Shown here piece after piece: positions 26,152 to 34,217 of a DNA stretch of 64,000 nt. Position 1 is the first letter of the stretch. Every line of letters starts with the position of its first letter. The DNA is taken from assembly GCA_946480715.1 (NCBI GenBank), contig CAMLKK010000002.1:131350-195349 (forward strand), given 5' to 3'. Under the pieces are notes generated by a model. The model worked only from the letters and a program-made list of their open reading frames with translations. It searched no databases and was not told the DNA's origin. Position numbers and translations under genes: made by a program. The DNA comes from an uncultured Bacteriovorax sp. (GTDB taxonomy: Bacteria; Bdellovibrionota; Bacteriovoracia; Bacteriovoracales; Bacteriovoracaceae).

Positions 26152-26916
26152 ATGAATAAACAGTGTTTCTTACTTACTTTTCAGTACCTTGGATTTCGTT
26201 TTTTTGGCATGCAAAAACATCCAGGTCTCCGAACTATACAAGAACTTATTGAAAAAAAAGTTAAGGATCAGTTTCCGCACTTATCAGTTCAAACAAAATT
26301 TTCAAGCCGTACTGATAAAATGGTTTCCAGTCTGGAGAGTTATTGTCTTTTAACATTGAAAGGAGAATGCATTCCTGAAACCTTGTCCTTAGAATTTCCT
26401 GCTGATGTTTTAGTCATTGATTGCAAAAAAGTGTCTTCTGATTTTGCTTTGTTAAAAAATGTTAGCGAAAAAAAATATCATTATTACTTTTCAACTAATG
26501 TTAAAAATCCGCACGTTTTTTCCGCTCCATTTATGGCCCACTTTAAGGAAGATCTCGATATCGAAATGATGAAAAAAGGCGCGGAACTTTTTGTAGGGGA
26601 GAGAGAGCTTCCTAATTATGTGATGAAAGCTGACTCTTTGAAAAAAAGAACAATCACTCATTGTCGACTTTCTTTAAACACCGATTTGATGGCAAGCTTT
26701 TTTCCCGACACAAGTTATGTTCTAGAAGTTCGAGGATCGAGTTTCAAACGCGGACAAATTCGATTAATGATGGGAGCACTCATTCGACTGGGGAACAAAG
26801 AAATTAATTTTGATGAATTTACAGAATCTCTCAATGAAGCCAATCCAGAATGGATTAAATTTTTAGCTCCGCCTTCAGGACTCATTCTCGTCCAAAGTCA
26901 CCTTTTGCCCACGTAG
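26152..26916 (+). CDS. TruA-like tRNA pseudouridine synthase (divergent)
   Basis: 254 residues. LLTFQYLGFRFFGMQKHPGLRTIQELIE and the catalytic block SSRTDK match TruA, where the Asp of RTD attacks uridine at tRNA positions 38-40. After RTD the family reads AGVHA, but here the residues are KMVSSLESY, a clear departure. FxRGQIRLMMGALIRLG is the conserved C-terminal RNA-binding motif (FLxxxVRxMxG). It could be a paralogue with different RNA specificity. The mRNA is probably leaderless. Confidence 0.8.
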   Translation: MNKQCFLLTFQYLGFRFFGMQKHPGLRTIQELIEKKVKDQFPHLSVQTKFSSRTDKMVSSLESYCLLTLKGECIPETLSLEFPADVLVIDCKKVSSDFALLKNVSEKKYHYYFSTNVKNPHVFSAPFMAHFKEDLDIEMMKKGAELFVGERELPNYVMKADSLKKRTITHCRLSLNTDLMASFFPDTSYVLEVRGSSFKRGQIRLMMGALIRLGNKEINFDEFTESLNEANPEWIKFLAPPSGLILVQSHLLPT

Positions 26917-26935
26917 ATTGAAATAAAGATTCCTT

Positions 26936-26941
26936 TAAAAT
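26936..26941 (+). promoter_or_regulatory. -10-like hexamer of the mepA gene
   Basis: TAAAAT lies exactly six bases before the ATG at 26948. The intervening AAAGGA abuts the start too closely to act as a ribosome binding site. The -35 match is poor. Confidence 0.3.
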
Positions 26942-26947
26942 AAAGGA

Positions 26948-27634
26948 ATGCAAACAACAATCTTAATCGTTTTCACCATGATGTTTTCTCATTTCGCTAA
27001 TGCTTCAGAGGCCATTGGATCTTATTCTAAAGGATCGCTGAAAGATGGGGAATCTATTCTCGAAAAACCTATATCCATTCATAAGCTTTTTTTGGCCCGT
27101 AAAAAGTTTTTTGCGACAGATGAAATGCATGCTGTGCTGGCCGATGCTTCCGAGTATCTTCGTCAGGAATTTCCAGATGCAGAAGTTTTTCAGATCGGAG
27201 ATTTATCTTCGATGAAAGGAGGAAATGCTCCAGGTCACTCCAGCCATCAAAATGGGTTGGACGTTGATGTTGTTTATCTCACTCACAATAAGCGTCTTCA
27301 ATCGCCGCAAGCGACGTATTGGGAAGAAGATTTTATCGTGAACAATAAAGTGAGTTCTAATTTTCACACAGAACGCAACTTTAAAATTTTTCATGAATTG
27401 GTTCATCGTCATCCCGTTCAGCGCATCTTCGTCGATGAACTTATAAAAAAACATCTTTGTGCATACACAAAAGAGCAGGGGATTTCTAAACGGCCTGACG
27501 TCATTGAAACGTTAAGAAGGCTTCGTCCTCTCGATTTGCATCGAACGCATTTTCATGTGCGTCTTCGTTGTCCAGAATCAGATCGTGCGTGTACACCGCA
27601 AGCGGAAGTGCCGGCGGGAGATGGGTGCGCTTAA
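26948..27634 (+). CDS. mepA: Penicillin-insensitive murein endopeptidase (MepA, M74)
   Basis: 228 residues with a signal peptide. The LAS-type metallopeptidase motifs are intact: PGHSSHQNGLDVDVVYL supplies the His and Asp zinc ligands and HRTHFHVRLRCP the distal His. The family cleaves the D-Ala-mDAP cross-link of peptidoglycan in the periplasm. Length is a little below E. coli MepA (274). In a predatory bacterium such enzymes may act on prey walls, but housekeeping wall remodelling is equally possible. The stop shares TTAA with the convergent gene. Confidence 0.92.
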   Translation: MQTTILIVFTMMFSHFANASEAIGSYSKGSLKDGESILEKPISIHKLFLARKKFFATDEMHAVLADASEYLRQEFPDAEVFQIGDLSSMKGGNAPGHSSHQNGLDVDVVYLTHNKRLQSPQATYWEEDFIVNNKVSSNFHTERNFKIFHELVHRHPVQRIFVDELIKKHLCAYTKEQGISKRPDVIETLRRLRPLDLHRTHFHVRLRCPESDRACTPQAEVPAGDGCA

Positions 27635-28230
27635 AAGCGACAGTCGACGTTGGCGAGTGTTGGATTTTGGGGAAAAGATCCTTGAAACCCTTTAAGTTCC
27701 GAGTTCACATAGTGAACGAAAAAAGATTGATCATCACCAATGCTTAATCCCTTTTCAGTGTAGAGAATTTCGCCTTTTGCTTTCTCAATTTTTAAAAACT
27801 CTCGGCCTTTTTTATAATTGCTCGTTTCAATGATGTGCGCTTCTTCATTTTGATCTTCTTTATAAACAAGATAGACAGGCGTTTCACCTTCAGCGTGTTC
27901 TTTGAAGAAAGTTCTCAAACGATAAATCTGGCCGTTAATATTTTTATGAATGTTCGTGAAGCGTTCTGAAACGGCCTGACCATTTTTTTGCCAATCATTG
28001 AGAGCGGGCATTTGTGCTCTTAAAGTCTGACAGACATCATTTTGAACTTGAGAGACAGCGGTAGCGCTTGTGCTCACGTTAATGAAAGTTGGTCTTGCAG
28101 GTTGTGGAGATGAATCGGCAGAAAGAGAATCAAGTTTGATTTTCTTTTTATTGGGAGCGAATAATAAAAATCCGCCCACAATAAAAAAGATTAGCGTTGA
28201 AACAAAAAATATTTTTTTCTTTTTATCCAC
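27631..28230 (-). CDS. Membrane-anchored hypothetical protein (199 aa)
   Basis: Starts at a GTG. KKKKIFFVSTLIFFIVGGFLLF is a single N-terminal transmembrane anchor, followed by a Ser/Pro-rich linker and a periplasmic domain of about 140 residues with YRLRTFFKEHAEGETPVYLVYKED. Two cysteines (VCQTL and the C-terminal VDCRF) may form a disulphide. No family is recognised. It sits 15 bp downstream of the 418-residue secreted protein gene, so it belongs to the same operon. Confidence 0.7.
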   Translation of the reverse strand: MDKKKKIFFVSTLIFFIVGGFLLFAPNKKKIKLDSLSADSSPQPARPTFINVSTSATAVSQVQNDVCQTLRAQMPALNDWQKNGQAVSERFTNIHKNINGQIYRLRTFFKEHAEGETPVYLVYKEDQNEEAHIIETSNYKKGREFLKIEKAKGEILYTEKGLSIGDDQSFFVHYVNSELKGFQGSFPQNPTLANVDCRF

Positions 28231-28245
28231 GCTCTTTAACCACCA

Positions 28246-29502
28246 TTAGTACCAGCGTTTACATTTAGTCTTCGGCGAAGTTGCCTCGCCCCAACGTAAT
28301 TCAACCACATCGTTCGGGTGACTAGAAAGCTGCTCCCTTTCAATTCTCTTGTAAAGAGTCGCAAGATCTAGAGTCTTTCCTGCAGCGTAGTTAATAGGGC
28401 AGAACGCCTTGAGTTCTTCAATCGTTGCACCTTTTCCTTTGAAAATAAGTTGTGTAAACGCAACAATTTTTGGATCAGCTGCGCTCAGTTCTCCTGCGCG
28501 CTCAGCTTCAACGTAAGCTTCATTAAGTTTTGCAAACAGATCTTTAATTCCTGAATCTCTTTGTGGAGTTGAATAAGCATCAAACTCTTCATAATCCATA
28601 CAACGATTGCCAGTTTTCTTAAGATAGTCGAGCGCTTGATTTACGTAATCAATTCTCGCTACTGATTCATTACATAGCGCTGTGAACTGACGGTTCACTC
28701 GTCCACCACGTGTCTCAATAATTGTCGCGACAGATTTTTTTACATATTTGAAAAACTCATGCGCACCTAATTTTTCAGCTAATTCAAATTGCTCCATTGA
28801 AGGACCAAGTTCTGAAGGAATCGCTGAAAGATCAGCACCTAAATGCTCCGGCCATCTGAATTTTTTAAATCCCCATGGAGAATTCGGCAGCTCTTCGAAT
28901 TCCTTTTCTTTACGTCTTAATAAAGGCCCGTGTGCTTTTTTATTTGCTTGAGTTGAATAGATAACATCGAATGTTCCAACTTCATTTATTTTTTTGATGT
29001 TGTAAGTGTGACGAATAAATTTCTTGAAACGCGCTTTCACTTTGTACATGAAGAGTGTTCCCGGCGCGATTGATTTAATCGCTGTTGGAAACGTATCGAA
29101 GTAAGCAAGATTTTCTGTTCCGACTGAATCACCAATTTCAGTGATCATCGCCACAAGTCTGCTCTCGCTTGTTGGTCCGGCCTTATCCCATTTGTTCATT
29201 CTATTGTTGAGAGTTTTGCCATCACGAGAACCAGATGGAGCTGTCATCACAAAAGGAAGTTTATGTTGATAAGCAAACACAGCTCTCAAAGCGTATGAAG
29301 CATCAGCGCAGTCAGGATTGATCCCGTAGAAAGGAGATGATGTTTCAGTAAACATTGTTTCTCTAACGTTGGGACTTTTCATCCACTCAGAGAATTGTTC
29401 TTCATATTGAAGGGACCATGACTGCGTATCTTCCCAAACGGCCGCTTGAGCGTTGAAAGACAAAAAAAGAACAGATAAGATGAAGCTGGATAATGTTTGC
29501 AT
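28246..29502 (-). CDS. Secreted hypothetical protein with possible cysteine-protease-like motif
   Basis: 418 residues with a signal peptide (SFILSVLFLSFNAQA). Around residue 70, NPDCADASYALRAVFAYQHKLPF resembles a DCADxxxxLRAxFAxxxxLPF block seen in secreted proteins of Deltaproteobacteria-like groups, where the Cys could be a papain/transglutaminase-like nucleophile. HGPLLRRKEKEFEELPNSPWGFKKFRWP may supply a His. Several further cysteines follow. The enzymatic role is inference, and the protein could be purely structural. AGAGG precedes the start. Confidence 0.65.
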   Translation of the reverse strand: MQTLSSFILSVLFLSFNAQAAVWEDTQSWSLQYEEQFSEWMKSPNVRETMFTETSSPFYGINPDCADASYALRAVFAYQHKLPFVMTAPSGSRDGKTLNNRMNKWDKAGPTSESRLVAMITEIGDSVGTENLAYFDTFPTAIKSIAPGTLFMYKVKARFKKFIRHTYNIKKINEVGTFDVIYSTQANKKAHGPLLRRKEKEFEELPNSPWGFKKFRWPEHLGADLSAIPSELGPSMEQFELAEKLGAHEFFKYVKKSVATIIETRGGRVNRQFTALCNESVARIDYVNQALDYLKKTGNRCMDYEEFDAYSTPQRDSGIKDLFAKLNEAYVEAERAGELSAADPKIVAFTQLIFKGKGATIEELKAFCPINYAAGKTLDLATLYKRIEREQLSSHPNDVVELRWGEATSPKTKCKRWY

Positions 29503-29575
29503 AGAACCTCTAAAATCCTCAATTTGAACTGGAAAGGTGTTTTATTGAGGTCCATCCAAAAGGTCAACGACGATC

Positions 29576-30142
29576 ATGGTGACAAGCGAAAAAAAAATTC
29601 TGATAACCGGTTTCGAACCCTTTGACCACGCAACTAAAAATATTTCGGCGGAGTGGGTTAAGAGGCAACAATCGAAAACTTTTTCGGATCGATTAGTGGC
29701 AGGCGCCATCCTTCCGGTTGTCTTCCACAAGTGTTTTCTGGCCTTTAGAGAGCATTTTGAACAAGTTGATCCAGATATCATCATTCTTACGGGTCTTGCG
29801 CAGAATAGACAGAAATTGTCTGTCGAGCGAATTGGGATTAATTGGATGGATGCGCGAATTCCGGATAATGATGGCCAGAAGCCTGTCGCCTCTAAAATAT
29901 TAGCAGATGGCCCGGATGGATTGTTCACCACTCTTGATTTGAAACGATTGCAGAAGCTTTGTCCTGATCTCGTCGTTTCAACCAGTGCAGGTGAATATGT
30001 TTGCAATGATCTTCTCTATGAAGTTCTCAACTTTGTAAGCACAAAAAAGCATCGTGCAGAAGTAACGTTCTTTCATCTGCCAGGGCAGATGGATGAAGAA
30101 ATTGTTTTTAATCAATTGGATCATATTCTTGAAAATTATTAG
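29576..30142 (+). CDS. pcp: Pyroglutamyl-peptidase I (peptidase C15)
   Basis: 188 residues. ILITGFEPFDHATKN opens the family, and the catalytic triad is visible at E84 (KLSVERIGIN), C143 (SAGEYVCNDLLYEVL) and H167 (TFFHLPG), at nearly the same numbers as in Bacillus Pcp. The enzyme removes N-terminal pyroglutamate from peptides in the cytoplasm, which would help an organism feeding on protein. Its 3' end overlaps the start of the lytic transglycosylase gene by up to 50 bp. Confidence 0.9.
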   Translation: MVTSEKKILITGFEPFDHATKNISAEWVKRQQSKTFSDRLVAGAILPVVFHKCFLAFREHFEQVDPDIIILTGLAQNRQKLSVERIGINWMDARIPDNDGQKPVASKILADGPDGLFTTLDLKRLQKLCPDLVVSTSAGEYVCNDLLYEVLNFVSTKKHRAEVTFFHLPGQMDEEIVFNQLDHILENY

Positions 30143-30752
30143 CTTTGTATTCGTCATTCTTTTTTCTTTGGGTGCATTCGCGAAAGTCGAAATAGCTCAA
30201 ACAAAACGTCATTCATGGCAGGAATCTTGGACTCAAGTGTTGTCAGAGGAAATGAATAAAGAAGAATACAAATCTTTTATGAGCATGGAAGTGGATTCAG
30301 CTGATCTTAAAGAGCTCGAGTGCGAAGGATTTAATCGCGAAACTGATCTGGAAAAACGAAAAGACTTTTGGATCGTTTTTCTTTCGGCCCTAGTTCGCGC
30401 AGAGAGCGCTTTTAATCCCAAAGCGGGGGCCATCGCACCTAAGGGCGGACATGGAAACTATGGCCTTCTCCAATTTTCCAAACGCACGGCACGTGAACAA
30501 TGTGGATTAAACACAATGGAGAGTATTCGCGATCCACTTTTACATCTTCCTTGTGGTCTTAAACTTCTTTCGTGGCAGATGCATGGCGCTCCCTCTAAAA
30601 ACGGAAAATTCCTGCGCTCAGATCTAAAAAATCAACTCTTCGGAAAATATATTTTTCTTTGGGGACCACTTCGCCAAAACGATAAACGTGGGCGAAAACT
30701 TTTAGTCGACTGGTTTAAGAAGCATAGAGATCAATTAACTTTTTGCATGTAA
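30093..30752 (+). CDS. Secreted lytic transglycosylase-like protein
   Basis: 219 residues from the ATG at 30093 (AGGG upstream). A TTG at 30129 would instead give a compact signal peptide, MKIISFVFVILFSLGAFA, and is a real alternative. The SLT-type core is LSALVRAESAFNPKAGA, with the catalytic Glu in RAES, then GNYGLLQFSKRTAREQCG. Such enzymes cleave the glycan strand of peptidoglycan to 1,6-anhydromuropeptides. The start lies inside pcp, so the genes are coupled. The 3' end overlaps the convergent YkgJ-type gene by 22 bp. Confidence 0.8.
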   Translation: MKKLFLINWIIFLKIISFVFVILFSLGAFAKVEIAQTKRHSWQESWTQVLSEEMNKEEYKSFMSMEVDSADLKELECEGFNRETDLEKRKDFWIVFLSALVRAESAFNPKAGAIAPKGGHGNYGLLQFSKRTAREQCGLNTMESIRDPLLHLPCGLKLLSWQMHGAPSKNGKFLRSDLKNQLFGKYIFLWGPLRQNDKRGRKLLVDWFKKHRDQLTFCM

Positions 30753-31147
30753 GCGCAGAAGCCCGGCCTTGGTCCAATCTGCGGATGATTCCGACAGGTA
30801 TCCGGACGATCCAGATAACGAGTACATTTTTTATCTGCCCCCAAGAAGATACACGAGCTGTCTGGTTTTTGAGCGAGCGTGAATTTCCCCGTTGAGGGCG
30901 TATAGCGGGTGACGGCCCGATCTTTGAGGGCTTCCTTGATTTGTTCTTTTTCTGAAAGCTCTAAATGAAAATCCACGAGAATGCCCAAACGAATGAGGTC
31001 GGGAACCTTCACTTCTACTGGCATATAACAACAAAGTCCCTCGCAAGAATCGCAAAGTCCCTTCTTGTAAGCGGTCCATCTATCGAGAGCATTCAAGTGC
31101 TCCTGAATTTTTCCCGCTGAATTTTGAGGTCTGTTTTTTTTACTCAT
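30731..31147 (-). CDS. YkgJ-family cysteine cluster protein
   Basis: 138 residues. CDSCEGLCCYMPVEV, CIFLGADKKCTRYLDRPDTCRNHP and a final GFCAYM give the spaced CxxCxxxCC...C...C...RPxxCRxxP pattern of the YkgJ/Fe-S or zinc cluster family (UPF0153). The cluster presumably binds a metal ion, and the role is unknown. A second family member is encoded at 33558-34151. Confidence 0.85.
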   Translation of the reverse strand: MSKKNRPQNSAGKIQEHLNALDRWTAYKKGLCDSCEGLCCYMPVEVKVPDLIRLGILVDFHLELSEKEQIKEALKDRAVTRYTPSTGKFTLAQKPDSSCIFLGADKKCTRYLDRPDTCRNHPQIGPRPGFCAYMQKVN

Positions 31148-31246
31148 GTGAACCGAATCTTATAAAAACGTTTGCCATTTAGATAGACCGGCATTAAATT
31201 TCGGTAAATATTATCAGAACTATTAACCCTATCCCTGAGGTTCAAG

Positions 31247-31309
31247 ATGGACGAAGATCCCAAGCAATTCGCATTGAAAAAACTCAGTGGAGACGTTAAA
31301 GGTCACTAA
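31247..31309 (+). CDS. Candidate 20-residue leader peptide upstream of mgtE
   Basis: A short frame (MDEDPKQFALKKLSGDVKGH) begins at an ATG with GAGG eight bases upstream and ends 62 bp before the mgtE start. It could be a free micro-protein or a regulatory leader for the Mg transporter. Evidence is limited to the start signal and position. Confidence 0.25.
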   Translation: MDEDPKQFALKKLSGDVKGH

Positions 31310-31371
31310 AAAACTTCCTTTCTCCCTCCACTTAAGACTCACCAGATTCTCTTTTTCTAAATGGTGCTTAA

Positions 31372-32697
31372 ATGGAAACAACACTTTTGAATGACGATTT
31401 CTCTCTAGAAAACTTGCTTGAAAACTGGCAGGTCCTTACGTTTGCTCAACGTATGGAAGTTTTCACTATGCTCGGGCGAATCGATCAAGAAGAACTTTTT
31501 ATCAATCTTTCTTCGGACTATCAGGCCGAACTCTTTGAAGAATTTCCTCATGGAGAAAAACGCTCGTGGATTCGTCTGCTTGCTCCCGATGATATTGCCG
31601 ACTTAATCCAGAACCTCGACGAAGAACAACAGGGACACGCTTTGAAGTGTCTGGACTATGCCACACTCGTTGAAGTTAAAGCACTCATGGCCTACGCTGA
31701 AGATGAAGCCGGGGGACTCATGAACTCGCGCTTTGCTCGTCTGCGTCCTGAGATGACAGTGGAAGAAGCGATTCGCTACCTGCGTGCTCAATCAAAATCA
31801 AAAATCGAAACGATCTACTACGCATACGTTCTTGATCGCTCGCAAGTTTTACTTGGAGTTGTTTCGCTACGTGAATTGTTTTTAGCGACAGCGCAAATGA
31901 CGATTCAAGAAATCATGAACACCGATCTTGTGACTGTACTTGCGGACGAAGATCAGGAAAATATTTCGAAAACTTTTTCAAATCACAACTTCCTTGCTCT
32001 TCCCGTTGTTGATGAAAACAACGTGATGAAAGGTATCATTACCGTCGACGACGTGGTTGAAGTTATCGAAGAAGAGGCCACTGAAGATATTCACAAGCTC
32101 GGGGGTATGGAAGCTCTAGGTGAGCCGTATCTCGATATCGGTCTCACATCGATGATTAAAAAACGCGCTGGTTGGTTAATGGCGCTTTTTGTTGGTGAAA
32201 TGTTCACGGCCACGGCCATGAGCCACTACGAAGAAAGTATTGCGAAGGCGACAGTGCTCGCCCTTTTCATTCCGCTCGTTATTTCTTCCGGCGGTAACTC
32301 TGGATCTCAAGCAACAACTCTTATTATTCGTGCGATGGCACTTGGTGAAGTTCGTTTAAGAGACTGGTGGCGTGTTTTTGCACGCGAAATTATTGCTGGT
32401 CTTTCACTCGGACTTATTCTCGGGTGTATTGGTCTTATTCGCGTTCTTCTCTGGCCGGGAAAAGAAGTTCTTTATGGTGAACACTATGTAATGGTGGGAA
32501 TTACCGTGGCCCTCAGCTTGATGGGAATCGTTCTTTGGGGAACGATTGCTGGTTCAATGCTTCCATTTTTCCTAAGACGAATTGGTCTCGATCCAGCGAC
32601 ATCATCAGCACCGTTTGTTGCGACTCTTGTCGACGTAACCGGACTGATTATTTATTTTACGTTCGCGACTCTATTCTTGAAGGGGCTGATACTTTAG
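31372..32697 (+). CDS. mgtE: Magnesium transporter MgtE
   Basis: 441 residues with the standard order: N-terminal superhelical domain (about 1-125), two CBS domains (about 130-250, with TVDDVVEVIEEE at the end), and five transmembrane helices containing SSGGNSGSQATTLIIRAMALGEV, the MgtE pore signature, and TSSAPFVATLVDVTGLIIYF. MgtE is a Mg2+-gated channel regulated by Mg2+ binding between the CBS and N domains. The 3' end overlaps the convergent EamA gene by 41 bp. Confidence 0.95.
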   Translation: METTLLNDDFSLENLLENWQVLTFAQRMEVFTMLGRIDQEELFINLSSDYQAELFEEFPHGEKRSWIRLLAPDDIADLIQNLDEEQQGHALKCLDYATLVEVKALMAYAEDEAGGLMNSRFARLRPEMTVEEAIRYLRAQSKSKIETIYYAYVLDRSQVLLGVVSLRELFLATAQMTIQEIMNTDLVTVLADEDQENISKTFSNHNFLALPVVDENNVMKGIITVDDVVEVIEEEATEDIHKLGGMEALGEPYLDIGLTSMIKKRAGWLMALFVGEMFTATAMSHYEESIAKATVLALFIPLVISSGGNSGSQATTLIIRAMALGEVRLRDWWRVFAREIIAGLSLGLILGCIGLIRVLLWPGKEVLYGEHYVMVGITVALSLMGIVLWGTIAGSMLPFFLRRIGLDPATSSAPFVATLVDVTGLIIYFTFATLFLKGLIL

Positions 32698-33565
32698 ATC
32701 GGGCCATTAAGATAAGACCTGCTAAGATGAGAACGGCTCCGATCCATTGGATAAAGGCGAGTCGTTCTCCTAAAAATAATCCCGCAATCGCTACACCCGA
32801 AACTGGCTCTGTCGTACTCAAGATCGAAGCTTCAGAAGAAGAAATCCTGCGAAGTCCTGCCAGAAACAATGTCATCGCCATCAATGAACAAATAATCGCC
32901 ATACTGACGATCATTAATCCATGCTGAGAGAGAATTTCAAACGGTCGCACGTAGCTTGGGAAATGAATAAGGGAGAGAACAACACCTGCACCCAATTGAA
33001 CGTAGAATGAAGAGGGCATGGCCTCTACGTTGCTTAAAAATTTTCGCGAGTAAATAATGTAGAGAGCGTAGAAAAAAGCCGCTCCTAATCCCGTAAAAAT
33101 GTATTTGGGATCGCTGATGGCCCATTCTCCCCAAACGAGTAAAACTAATCCTAACGTCACAACGACGAGCGAGATGCTTCCGGCAATACCTAATTTTTCA
33201 TTCAGGATAAAGCGCGAAAGAATAGCAACCATCACGGGGTAGGTATAGAGCAAGAGAACAGTTAGTGAAGCAGAGAGACCCGTAAGCGCAATAAAGAAAA
33301 AACTGGAAAAGAGTGCATAACCAAAAATTCCTAAACACAAACTTGAGATCCAATCGAATTTTTTAAGGATGATTGATTTGGGTTTAGTTATGAGAATGAT
33401 AACCCCGGTTAATAGGGCAGAGATGAAATAGCGAAGAGCAAGCAGTTCTCCCGGAGAAATGTGTCGCTTGAAGGCCTCTTTTCCAAAATAACCGAGGGCC
33501 CCAAAACAAATGCCTGAAGCAATGATATATCCATAGCCTTTTTGGTTCTCATTTAAATTAAGCAC
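32657..33565 (-). CDS. EamA-family (DMT) transporter
   Basis: 302 residues with ten predicted transmembrane helices in two EamA repeats. GYIIASGICFGALGYFGKEA and LALRYFISALLTG mark the first repeat, and SSEASILSTTEPVSGVAIAGLFLGERLAFIQWIGAVLILAGLIL is the strongly conserved end of the second. Members export or import small metabolites such as amino acids. The substrate is unknown. It overlaps the YkgJ-type gene upstream by 8 bp, so they are co-transcribed. Confidence 0.9.
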   Translation of the reverse strand: MLNLNENQKGYGYIIASGICFGALGYFGKEAFKRHISPGELLALRYFISALLTGVIILITKPKSIILKKFDWISSLCLGIFGYALFSSFFFIALTGLSASLTVLLLYTYPVMVAILSRFILNEKLGIAGSISLVVVTLGLVLLVWGEWAISDPKYIFTGLGAAFFYALYIIYSRKFLSNVEAMPSSFYVQLGAGVVLSLIHFPSYVRPFEILSQHGLMIVSMAIICSLMAMTLFLAGLRRISSSEASILSTTEPVSGVAIAGLFLGERLAFIQWIGAVLILAGLILMARSKVSAPSRIESRT

Positions 33566-34151
33566 TGATGTTTAGCTTCTGGAAAAAAGTAAGAAGTGCG
33601 CGCGGAAGATCTAACTTGTCCCAATCGATTCCGTAAGCTTCACGAATTTTTTGGTTGGCGATGTCTTCAAATGATTGATGATTTTTTTCTCGCGTCTCTA
33701 ATAGATCGATCATACTCGAACACGTTGAACCATTGTCTCCCGCCATCTTGGGATTGAAAGCAAGACACCCATAAGGTTTGATCGAGCGAGAAAGTGCGCA
33801 GCCTTTTGGTCCTGGAGAATAAAATGGACACGTATAGGTTCGACGAAGTTGTTTAATTCCTTTTTTTCCAGTGGAGAGTTCGTAATCGAGTCGATACTGC
33901 TGAATAGTTTCTTTGAGTTTTAATTCAACTTCTTTTAAATCACTGCCCGAAGCTTGAAGACCTTCGATTATTTCCAATGTTTCAAGCGGTGTGATCTGCA
34001 TGGAATTGGCCACTGACGTACAACATGTTCCGGAACATTGAAAACAATGAATCGCTTTTCCTTCCAGGTTGGCCATTGCTTCAATGAGCACTGAACGTCT
34101 CGATTGAGCGTTCTCTGAGGGAGCTATGTTGAGGTCTTTTAGTCGGAGCAT
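33558..34151 (-). CDS. YkgJ-family cysteine cluster protein (second copy)
   Basis: 197 residues. IHCFQCSGTCCTSVANSMQITPLE, YTCPFYSPGPKGCALSRSIKPYGCLAFNP and STCSSM give a cysteine cluster related to that of the protein at 30731-31147, but in a longer protein with extra helical segments. Metal binding is likely and function unknown. It is the first gene of a two-gene unit with the EamA transporter, divergent from the AlkC-like gene. Confidence 0.75.
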   Translation of the reverse strand: MLRLKDLNIAPSENAQSRRSVLIEAMANLEGKAIHCFQCSGTCCTSVANSMQITPLETLEIIEGLQASGSDLKEVELKLKETIQQYRLDYELSTGKKGIKQLRRTYTCPFYSPGPKGCALSRSIKPYGCLAFNPKMAGDNGSTCSSMIDLLETREKNHQSFEDIANQKIREAYGIDWDKLDLPRALLTFFQKLNISA

Positions 34152-34181
34152 TAAAAGCTATTCTCATCAAAAAAGGAGTCT

Positions 34182-34211
34182 TTGCCAAGGCAGATAAAAA
34201 TAAAATAAACT
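34182..34211 (+). promoter_or_regulatory. Leaderless-type promoter of the AlkC-like gene
   Basis: TTGCCA (34182-34187), an 18 bp spacer and TAAACT (34206-34211) are followed by six bases and the ATG, with no ribosome binding site. Confidence 0.55.
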
Positions 34212-34217
34212 TTTAAC

